DNA of 9,122 nt from Bacteroidales bacterium (GTDB lineage Bacteria > Bacteroidota > Bacteroidia > Bacteroidales > UBA7960). The notes below the pieces were generated by a model that saw only the letters and a program-made list of their open reading frames with translations, ran no database searches and was not told the origin of the DNA. The stretch is from NCBI GenBank assembly GCA_007130545.1, contig SLSG01000324.1, positions 1 to 9,122 on the forward strand, in the 5' to 3' direction. Positions 1 to 5,269 of the stretch are shown here, piece after piece; position 1 is the stretch's first letter; every line of letters begins with the position of its first letter. A program made the position numbers and the translations under genes.

Positions 1-26
1 AAAAATTGATTCCCGGAAACATGTAA
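1..26 (+). CDS. C-terminal tail of an upstream gene (partial)
   Basis: A frame that stays open from the window edge ends in TAA at 24-26 and would encode a C-terminus of KLIPGNM. It stops three bases before the ATG of the LAB_N/glycosyltransferase gene, so the two would form a tight operon. Eight codons are too few to identify a family. From knowledge of Bacteroidota gene order, a family 2 glycosyltransferase that makes a polyprenyl-phosphate sugar would be a natural neighbour, but that is inference only and nothing here shows it. Confidence 0.35.
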
Positions 27-29
27 GCC

Positions 30-2291
30 ATGGAGTTTTATCTGATCATGGGACTGGGACTTATTGCCCAGGGACTTTTCAGTGCCAGGTTCATCATACA
101 GCTGACCAGGTCTGAGGCGGAAGGGAAGGTGGTTTCCCCGGCGATGTTCTGGAAGCTGAGCCTGCTGGCATCCTTTCTGCTGATCATATACGGTTTTCTG
201 AGGAATGACATCGTCATTGCCGGGGGTCAGCTGATTTTGTATTATATATACATCCGCAACCTGCAACTAAAGGGGGAATGGCAGAAGCTGTCACGGTTTT
301 TAAGGACCGGTTTCTCGCTGCTTCCTGTGATGCTGCTGCTGTGGCTGGTGGCTTTCTCGCCTCCATCCTTCAATGCCCTGCTGAACAACCCCGACATTCC
401 TTTGCTGTTGCTGACGTATGGAACTGTCGGGCAGGTGGTGTTCACCCTTCGTTTTGTGGCGCAGTGGATCCACTCGGAAAAGCGGCAGGAATCAAGCTTC
501 CCCTCCTCGTTCTGGATGCTCAGCCTGGCAGGTGCGCTGATGATTATCGGCTATGCTGTGCTCAGGCAGGATGCCGTGCTGTTTATCGGGCAGTTTTTCG
601 GCATATTGGTATATTCACGGAATTTGTATCTCCATTTTTCACCCCAGCCCAAAATGAAAACACAGACCCTGAGCATTGTGGAAAGGGTCAGGAAACACCG
701 CATGGTTCTCCTGCTCGCCCTGGTGACATTCGCCCTGCTGTTTAACCTGAATGACTGGTCGGTCAGGGAATCCACAGAAGCCCGGTACGCCCAGGTTTCC
801 AAGGAAATGCTCGACAGCGGGGACTATATGCATCCCCGGCTGATGGGCATCAGGCATTACCACAAGCCTCCGCTTACCTATTGGGTAACAGCCTTCTCGT
901 ACAAAATATTCGGTGTGAACGGGCTTGGTGCCCGGTTTTTCCTTCAGATCGCCATACTTCTGCAGATCCTGACCGTATTCGGCATCGCAGGCATCCTGCT
1001 TGGCAACAGGCGCTATGCCTTTTATGCGGCCCTGCTGTATTTCTCCCTTCCGGGGGTGGTGATGTCGGGGCGGGCACTGACGACGGATGTATACCTGACA
1101 AGTTTTGTCCTGCTCGCGGTATATTCCTGGCTGAAATATGCAAGGCGTGACGGAAACGGCTGGCTGCTGCTGTTTTACTTGTCTGTCGGATTAGGGTTCT
1201 TTACCAAGGGACCGGTGGTTTTTATTTTTCCTGCCTTCATTCTCCCCGGAGCATGGCTTAGCGGGTTCAGGCCTCCCAGGAATCCGATGCTGCACCTTGC
1301 CGGTCTTGGCTTAATGCTTATTGTCGGATTGTCATGGTTCGTATACCTGTATGCCCAGGACCACCGCTTCCTGGATTATTTTCTGGTAAGGCATACCCTG
1401 GAACGCTTTGCCACGGATGTTTTTTTGCGTAGTGAACCCTGGTGGTACTACCTTGCAATAATTCCCGCACTGAGCCTCCCCTGGGGAATCCTGCTGATCA
1501 CACGCTTTTTTCGCTTCAGGGAACTCAGGAAGGATGGCGGACTGATCTTTCTGCTCTGGGTGGCGGGTCCGACGTTCTTCTTCTCCCTGAGCCAGTCCAA
1601 GATGTTGCTGTATGTGTTGCCGGTATACGCCGGCATCGCCATTGGGGCAATCTGGGCCTGGTCCCGCATGGAGATCAGCGGACAGAAGCGCTGGGGAACA
1701 GCCCAGCTCTTCATTCACCTTGGCGTGATCGCCGGGGTGATGCTGTTTCCGCTGCTTGAACCAGCGATTACCTATTCTGCCAAGGTTTATTTCTTTATGG
1801 TGGTCACGGCTTCGGCGATCATATCCCTTAGGTTCACGCCGGTAGGCGCTCAGGAAAAACCAGTGCTGGCAGCCGCCGTGCTGATGTTCGGACTGACCCT
1901 GGTTTCGCCATACATACTTGCCGGCAACCCGGAAAAAGTGAAAGACACCAGGCGGGTAGTGGCCTTTATCGAAGAAGAATTGCCCGATACAGAGACTATC
2001 CTTATTTTTAACCGCAGGCTGGCATCCATCCCTTTTCAAACCGGGAAAAACATCGTATCCCTGTATTACGGCGACCACACCCTGAACAGGGAAGTGCAGT
2101 TTGAGCCGGACGACCGGTGGAAGGAGAATCTTGTAAACCTGAAGCAGGAGCCGGAGCGGCTGGGCGAACTTATCGGAAAGAACACCGTGATGCTTGTCAG
2201 CAGAAGACATGGCCTGCCAGAGGAGTTCTCAGAACCCGCAACCCGGTATCAAAAAATCCTAACAATAGACGGCTGGCAGATTTACCATTAA
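30..2291 (+). CDS. Tandem LAB_N domains fused to an ArnT/PMT-like membrane glycosyltransferase
   Basis: This is a 753-residue polytopic inner-membrane protein. Residues about 8-80 and 129-201 are two copies of the LAB_N domain (named for the N-terminus of some lipid A disaccharide synthases), with matching R20/R141, FW 40-41/161-162, LRxD 57-60/178-181, GQ 66-67/187-188 and RNL 76-78/197-199. After a short linker, residues about 225-640 resemble the ArnT/PMT glycosyltransferases. The first periplasmic loop motif is ESTEARYA (247-254) followed by KPPLTYW (279-285). D353 lies in a TTDVYL segment, then FFTKGP (390-395) and SEPWWYYL (468-475). About a dozen hydrophobic segments follow the linker, and a soluble tail of some 120 residues ends the protein. 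Family knowledge says such enzymes move a sugar from a polyprenyl phosphate onto lipid A or a similar acceptor on the periplasmic side. The sugar and acceptor cannot be read from the sequence. The ATG at 30 begins the first LAB_N copy directly. Confidence 0.85.
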   Translation: MEFYLIMGLGLIAQGLFSARFIIQLTRSEAEGKVVSPAMFWKLSLLASFLLIIYGFLRNDIVIAGGQLILYYIYIRNLQLKGEWQKLSRFLRTGFSLLPVMLLLWLVAFSPPSFNALLNNPDIPLLLLTYGTVGQVVFTLRFVAQWIHSEKRQESSFPSSFWMLSLAGALMIIGYAVLRQDAVLFIGQFFGILVYSRNLYLHFSPQPKMKTQTLSIVERVRKHRMVLLLALVTFALLFNLNDWSVRESTEARYAQVSKEMLDSGDYMHPRLMGIRHYHKPPLTYWVTAFSYKIFGVNGLGARFFLQIAILLQILTVFGIAGILLGNRRYAFYAALLYFSLPGVVMSGRALTTDVYLTSFVLLAVYSWLKYARRDGNGWLLLFYLSVGLGFFTKGPVVFIFPAFILPGAWLSGFRPPRNPMLHLAGLGLMLIVGLSWFVYLYAQDHRFLDYFLVRHTLERFATDVFLRSEPWWYYLAIIPALSLPWGILLITRFFRFRELRKDGGLIFLLWVAGPTFFFSLSQSKMLLYVLPVYAGIAIGAIWAWSRMEISGQKRWGTAQLFIHLGVIAGVMLFPLLEPAITYSAKVYFFMVVTASAIISLRFTPVGAQEKPVLAAAVLMFGLTLVSPYILAGNPEKVKDTRRVVAFIEEELPDTETILIFNRRLASIPFQTGKNIVSLYYGDHTLNREVQFEPDDRWKENLVNLKQEPERLGELIGKNTVMLVSRRHGLPEEFSEPATRYQKILTIDGWQIYH

Positions 2292-2292
2292 A

Positions 2293-2333
2293 TTCAAAAC
2301 CCCCTCCAAACAGTCGTTCGAAGGGGGTTTGAA
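2293..2333 (-). terminator. Rho-independent terminator of the tRNA-Leu, possibly bidirectional
   Basis: Read on the minus strand, a long stem starts one base after the tRNA discriminator. The arms are 2333-2316 and 2311-2293, with a GACT loop at 2315-2312. The core is CCCCC/GGGGG, extended inward by CTTCGAAC/GTTTGGAG-type pairing with two wobbles, and outward by TTCAAA/TTTTGAA with one bulged base. The descending arm runs into TTTTGAATTT. In the plus-strand transcript of the glycosyltransferase gene, which ends two bases before it, the two wobbles become A-C mismatches. The hairpin is therefore stronger for the tRNA but can serve both. Confidence 0.75.
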
Positions 2334-2334
2334 G

Positions 2335-2418
2335 TACCCGGAGCCGGGATCGAACCGGCACGATATTGCTATCATTGGTGTTTGAGACCAACGCGTCTAC
2401 CAATTCCGCCATCCGGGC
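2335..2418 (-). tRNA. tRNA-Leu, anticodon CAA
   Basis: The minus-strand sequence folds as a class II tRNA of 84 nt without an encoded CCA. The acceptor stem is GCCCGGA/TCCGGGT (G1 pairs with T72 as a wobble) with A73 as discriminator. The D region is TGGCGGAATTGGTAGACGCG. The anticodon arm is TTGGT-CTCAAAC-ACCAA, which places CAA at positions 34-36 and reads the UUG leucine codon. The long variable arm forms GATA-GCAA-TATC, as expected for leucine tRNAs, and the T arm is GCCGG-TTCGATC-CCGGC. It lies opposite in direction to both neighbouring genes, with its own promoter and terminator. Confidence 0.95.
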
Positions 2419-2450
2419 CGGTGAATGAATGGAAGCGCTTGTTCAGCCCG

Positions 2451-2482
2451 CAAATTTAACACATTCATTCGGATACTGCAAA
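2451..2482 (-). promoter_or_regulatory. Bacteroidetes-type promoter of tRNA-Leu
   Basis: On the minus strand, TTTG at 2482-2479 is followed after exactly 20 bases by TAAATTTG at 2458-2451. This matches the known Bacteroidetes sigma-factor consensus (TTTG near -33, TAnnTTTG near -7) in sequence and spacing. Transcription should start near 2446, about 28 bases before the mature tRNA 5' end at 2418. Confidence 0.65.
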
Positions 2483-2533
2483 AAAAACCGGAATTTCAAG
2501 GAAGGTGCTAGCCCGGGTTTCTTAATTTATGCC

Positions 2534-2541
2534 TAATTTTG
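2534..2541 (+). promoter_or_regulatory. Putative -7 element upstream of prs
   Basis: TAATTTTG fits the Bacteroidetes TAnnTTTG element exactly and lies 42 bases before the ATG of prs. No TTTG is visible at the proper distance upstream (about 2510-2515), so only half of the promoter can be supported. Its presence argues against a longer prs reading from the TTG at 2539, which lies inside this element. Confidence 0.5.
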
Positions 2542-2583
2542 CCGGAGCGCCCCCGAATTGATTTCACCCAAAAACGGATCCCC

Positions 2584-3528
2584 ATGCCCACAAATGTGAA
2601 GCTCTTTACAGGCACCGCCACCCGTTACCTTGCAGAGAAGATTGCGGAAGAATACGGAAAACCCCTTGGCAAGGAGATCGTTTCCCGGTTTTCTGACGGG
2701 GAGGTACAGACATCGTTCGAGGAAACCCTGAGGGGCAATGATGTTTTTATCATCCAAAGCACCTTTGCCCCGGCAGACAACATCATGGAGCTGCTTCTGA
2801 TGGTTGATGCGGCAAGGCGCGCATCTGCCAACCAGGTAGTTGCCGTGATCCCTTACTTCGGGTACGCCCGGCAGGACCGCAAGGACAAACCCAGGGTCTC
2901 GATCGGTGCGAAGCTGATGGCTAATCTGCTGATGGCTGCAGGCGCCAGCCGCCTCATCACAATGGACCTGCATGCGGACCAGATCCAGGGGTTTTTCGAT
3001 GTTCCGGTAGACCACCTTTACGCTTCTGCCATTTTCGTGCCCTATATCAAGCAGCTGAACCTGCCCAACCTGGTCATGGCATCGCCGGATACCGGCGGAA
3101 CACGACGTGCGGCAGCTTACGCCAAATTCCTGAAAAGTGAACTGGTGATCTGCTACAAGCAGCGTGAAAAGGCCAACGAAGTGGAGCGCATGATGCTGAT
3201 TGGGGACGTAAAAGGGAAGGACGTGGTGCTGGTAGACGACATCATTGACACCGGCGGCTCCATCGTAAAGGCAGCGGAGATGATGATACAGCATGGGGCC
3301 AATAGTGTCCGGGCCATATGCACCCACCCGGTCTTCAGCCGGAACGCCTATGAATTGATCAGCAACAGCGTACTTGATGAGGTGCTGGTTTCCGATACGC
3401 TGCCCCTTCGCAAGGAAAGCCCTAAAGTCACCGTACTTAGCTGTGCAAAGCTTTTCGCAGACGTGATTCAGCGGGTGCACAACCACGAGTCCATCAGCAC
3501 CCATTTTGAGTTTTCCACCATTTTGTGA
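2584..3528 (+). CDS. prs: Ribose-phosphate pyrophosphokinase (PRPP synthetase)
   Basis: The cytosolic enzyme makes 5-phosphoribosyl-1-pyrophosphate from ribose 5-phosphate and ATP, for purine, pyrimidine, histidine, tryptophan and NAD synthesis. The 314-residue length is normal for class I PRPP synthetases. Family landmarks run in order: FTGTAT and FSDGEVQ near the N-terminus; IPYFGYARQDRK, the ATP-binding flexible region; TMDLHADQIQGFF with its metal-binding histidine; DTGGTRRAAAYA; and the PRPP-binding loop VVLVDDIIDTGGS. The frame is open further upstream to a TTG at 2539, but the ATG at 2584 gives the family N-terminus (MPTNVKLFTG) and leaves room for the promoter element at 2534-2541. 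No Shine-Dalgarno sequence precedes it. It is followed closely by the L25 gene, which has its own promoter-like sequence beginning inside the end of prs. Confidence 0.96.
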   Translation: MPTNVKLFTGTATRYLAEKIAEEYGKPLGKEIVSRFSDGEVQTSFEETLRGNDVFIIQSTFAPADNIMELLLMVDAARRASANQVVAVIPYFGYARQDRKDKPRVSIGAKLMANLLMAAGASRLITMDLHADQIQGFFDVPVDHLYASAIFVPYIKQLNLPNLVMASPDTGGTRRAAAYAKFLKSELVICYKQREKANEVERMMLIGDVKGKDVVLVDDIIDTGGSIVKAAEMMIQHGANSVRAICTHPVFSRNAYELISNSVLDEVLVSDTLPLRKESPKVTVLSCAKLFADVIQRVHNHESISTHFEFSTIL

Positions 3529-3547
3529 ATTTAAAATATTATCTTTG
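3515..3547 (+). promoter_or_regulatory. Bacteroidetes-type promoter for the L25 operon
   Basis: TTTG at 3515-3518, inside the last codons of prs, is followed after 21 bases by TATCTTTG at 3540-3547, which fits TAnnTTTG. Transcription would begin near 3552-3554 and give a leader of roughly 55 nt before the L25 start codon. Read-through from prs is also possible, as no strong terminator lies between the genes. Confidence 0.6.
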
Positions 3548-3560
3548 CACCCTTGTTTTG

Positions 3561-3579
3561 CGGAGGCAGGGTGCCTCTG
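3561..3579 (+). promoter_or_regulatory. Leader hairpin upstream of the L25 gene
   Basis: Bases 3561-3568 and 3572-3579 form an eight-pair stem (one G-T wobble, seven Watson-Crick pairs) around a GGG loop. It lies 27 bases before the L25 start codon and within the predicted leader. A second stem, GCACCCT (3547-3553) with AGGGTGC (3568-3574), shares bases with it and excludes it, but its left arm probably lies mostly before the transcription start. No U-tract follows, so it is not a terminator. A role in control of L25 is inference. Confidence 0.35.
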
Positions 3580-3606
3580 TGCGTACCACATTTTAATTTT
3601 TTATCA

Positions 3607-4299
3607 ATGAGAAAAGTATCTGTGAGCGGTTCTCTTCGCGAGAACGTAGGGAAAAAAGATGCTAAGCGCCTTCGCCGCGAAGGCCTGGTTCCGTGTGTGA
3701 TTTACGGTGGAAAGGAACAACTGCAATTTGCCACGCCGGCCAGCAGCTTTAAGGACATTGTTTACACCCCCCTTTCCTGCATCATCAAACTGGATGTGGA
3801 CGGAAAAAAATTCGATGCCATTTTGCAGGACATTCAGTTCCATCCGGTGAATGACAAGATTCTTCATGTCGATTTTCTGGAGATTTTCCCGGATAAGGAA
3901 GTGAAACTCAGTGTCCCGATCAAGGTAGTCGGCAGCAGTCCCGGAGTCATCAAGGGCGGAAAGATGCAGACCAAGTTGAGAAAACTCGTGGTACAGGCAC
4001 TGCCGGGCGATCTTCCCAACGAGGTCGAGATCAATATCTCCAAACTTGAGATTGGCGACGCGGTTAAAGTGGGGGATCTTTCCCTTGGCAAGATTAGCTT
4101 TGTAGACCCCGCTTCCTCGGTTGTTGTGATGGTGAAATCCGCACGTGCGGCCATGATGGCACCTGTGGGTGACGAGGATGAAGAAGGAGAAGAAGGAGAA
4201 GAAGGAGCAGAAGGAGCAGAAGGAGCAGAAGGAGAAGCCGCCGAAGGTGAAGCCAGTGAAGGATCCGGGGAACCAGCATCCGACAAAAAATCTGAATAA
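3607..4299 (+). CDS. rplY: Large ribosomal subunit protein bL25, long (CTC/TL5-like) form with acidic tail
   Basis: This 230-residue protein binds 5S rRNA in the large ribosomal subunit. Residues about 1-90 are the L25 domain, with the opening MRKVSVSGSLRE and the basic KKDAKRLRREGLVPCVIYGG. Residues about 95-185 are the beta domain found in longer CTC/TL5 forms (VKLSVPIKVVG, LPNEVEINISKLEIGDAVKVGDL). From about residue 188 the protein becomes a very acidic low-complexity tail rich in Glu, Gly and Ala, coded in part by six exact-length 9-bp units. The ATG at 3607 gives the family N-terminus. The frame is open to a TTG at 3553, but that would add 18 residues starting at the predicted transcription start. 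The upstream bases are A/T-rich with no Shine-Dalgarno sequence. pth follows after 8 bases, so the two are very likely co-transcribed. Confidence 0.93.
   Translation: MRKVSVSGSLRENVGKKDAKRLRREGLVPCVIYGGKEQLQFATPASSFKDIVYTPLSCIIKLDVDGKKFDAILQDIQFHPVNDKILHVDFLEIFPDKEVKLSVPIKVVGSSPGVIKGGKMQTKLRKLVVQALPGDLPNEVEINISKLEIGDAVKVGDLSLGKISFVDPASSVVVMVKSARAAMMAPVGDEDEEGEEGEEGAEGAEGAEGEAAEGEASEGSGEPASDKKSE
4183..4236 (+). repeat. In-frame 9-bp tandem repeat coding the L25 acidic tail
   Basis: Six consecutive 9-bp units of the form GAAGGAGNA encode Glu-Gly-Glu or Glu-Gly-Ala (L25 residues 193-210). The order by third residue is E, E, A, A, A, E. Less regular copies of the same theme (GAAGGTGAA, GAAGGATCC) continue to about 4266. 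The unit is a multiple of three, so gain or loss of copies would change tail length without a frameshift. Confidence 0.85.
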
Positions 4300-4307
4300 G
4301 CCTCATA

Positions 4308-4874
4308 TTGAAGTATCTGATTGCTGGCTTGGGGAACATCGGCCCCGACTATGCTGAAACACGCCATAATATCGGGTTTATGGTGGCCGACAGGCTTGCC
4401 CAAAAACACGAGGCCGTGTTCTCTCCCGCCCGTTACGGGGACAGGGCCGTTTTCCGGCATAAGGGACGCAGCTTTGTTTTGTTGAAGCCTTCGACCTATA
4501 TGAATTTGAGTGGGCGCCCGGTCTATTACTGGATGGAAAAGGAGAAGATCGAACTTTCCAACCTGCTCGTGGTTACCGACGATCTTGCCCTCCCAACGGG
4601 TACCCTTCGCCTGAGGGCCAAAGGGGGTGCGGGAGGGCACAACGGACTGAGCAGCATCATAGACCTTTTGGGAACGAACGAATTCGCCAGGTTGCGCTTC
4701 GGGATCGGCAGCGACTATCCGAGGGGGTTTCAGTCCCAGTACGTATTGGGGAAATGGGATCCGGAGGAGATGGAGGTGGTCGGACCCGCACTGGAACTGG
4801 CATGCGAGATTGCGCTCGGCTTCGGGATGCAGGGGGTGGAGCGGACCATGAACCTTTACAACAAACGGAAATGA
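4308..4874 (+). CDS. pth: Peptidyl-tRNA hydrolase, TTG start
   Basis: This cytosolic esterase releases peptides from peptidyl-tRNAs dropped by the ribosome and so recycles the tRNA. The 188 residues match the bacterial Pth1 family. Visible landmarks are LIAGLGNIGPDY with N10, TRHNIGF with the catalytic H20 (same number as in E. coli), KPSTYMNLSG with N66, TDDLALPTG with the catalytic Asp at 91-92, and GGAGGHNGLSS with H111 and N112. The start is TTG at 4308. An in-frame TGA at 4293 lies just upstream and no ATG or GTG falls between it and the MKYLIAGLGN motif, so the non-ATG start is forced. It sits 8 bases after the L25 stop, and its own stop overlaps the start of the Nudix gene. Confidence 0.95.
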   Translation: MKYLIAGLGNIGPDYAETRHNIGFMVADRLAQKHEAVFSPARYGDRAVFRHKGRSFVLLKPSTYMNLSGRPVYYWMEKEKIELSNLLVVTDDLALPTGTLRLRAKGGAGGHNGLSSIIDLLGTNEFARLRFGIGSDYPRGFQSQYVLGKWDPEEMEVVGPALELACEIALGFGMQGVERTMNLYNKRK

Positions 4875-5269
4875 ACCGGCCTTTGGTGCGTGTCACCTGT
4901 GCCGTGATCATCCGGGAAGGCAGGGTTTTTGCCGCCCGACGCGGGAAGCAGTCCAGACAAGCCCTGAAATGGGAGTTCCCCGGTGGCAAGGTGGAGCATG
5001 GCGAGACCGACGAGGAATGCCTTCAGCGGGAACTGGCCGAGGAGTTGAGCATGAAGGTGCATATCCTGCAACGCCTGCCGTCTCACATCCACCCCTATGA
5101 GGACTTTACGATTGAGTTGCTCCCTTTTCTGTGTGAGCTGTTAAGCTTTCATCATGAAAACCGGGAACATCACGAAACGGCCTGGCTCCGGCCGGATGAA
5201 CTGTCTGCGATGGACTGGACCGAAGCCGATGTGCCCCTGGCAGCTTTTATCAAAGAACACCTGTTTTGA
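4871..5269 (+). CDS. mutT: MutT-like Nudix hydrolase
   Basis: This is a 132-residue single-domain Nudix protein, close in length to E. coli MutT. Residues 34-41 (WEFPGGKV) and the Nudix box spanning G39 to M61 fit GX5EX7REUXEEXGU, with E45, R53-E54 and E57-E58 in place. The usual Gly near the end of the box is Ser60. MutT-type enzymes clear 8-oxo-dGTP from the nucleotide pool, but close relatives hydrolyse CTP or other nucleotides, so the substrate is not certain. The C-terminal W105-L106 and MDW segment suit the MutT branch. The start ATG at 4871 overlaps the pth stop as ATGA, which suggests translational coupling. A longer reading from 4754 would run through pth in another frame and is not believable. 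The last 20 bases overlap the end of pnuC on the other strand. Confidence 0.88.
   Translation: MNRPLVRVTCAVIIREGRVFAARRGKQSRQALKWEFPGGKVEHGETDEECLQRELAEELSMKVHILQRLPSHIHPYEDFTIELLPFLCELLSFHHENREHHETAWLRPDELSAMDWTEADVPLAAFIKEHLF

Noticed and set aside
1332..2210. 292-codon minus-strand open frame opposite the glycosyltransferase gene
   Set aside because: It is antisense to a clear membrane protein, has a shadow-like composition and no recognisable domain or promoter.
2539..2583. Longer prs beginning at a TTG
   Set aside because: The TTG falls inside a TAnnTTTG promoter element, and the added residues do not belong to the family.
2533..3591. 352-codon minus-strand open frame opposite prs
   Set aside because: It covers the whole of prs, which is unmistakable, and its His/Gln/Val-rich translation shows no family features.
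4169..4357. Lysine/glutamate-rich small plus-strand frame and the poly-leucine minus-strand frame over the L25 tail
   Set aside because: Both are alternative-frame readings of the same 9-bp repeat that codes the L25 acidic tail.
4754..4870. N-terminal extension of the Nudix gene through the end of pth
   Set aside because: The extension is low-complexity out-of-frame pth sequence, and the ATG at 4871 gives the normal MutT start.
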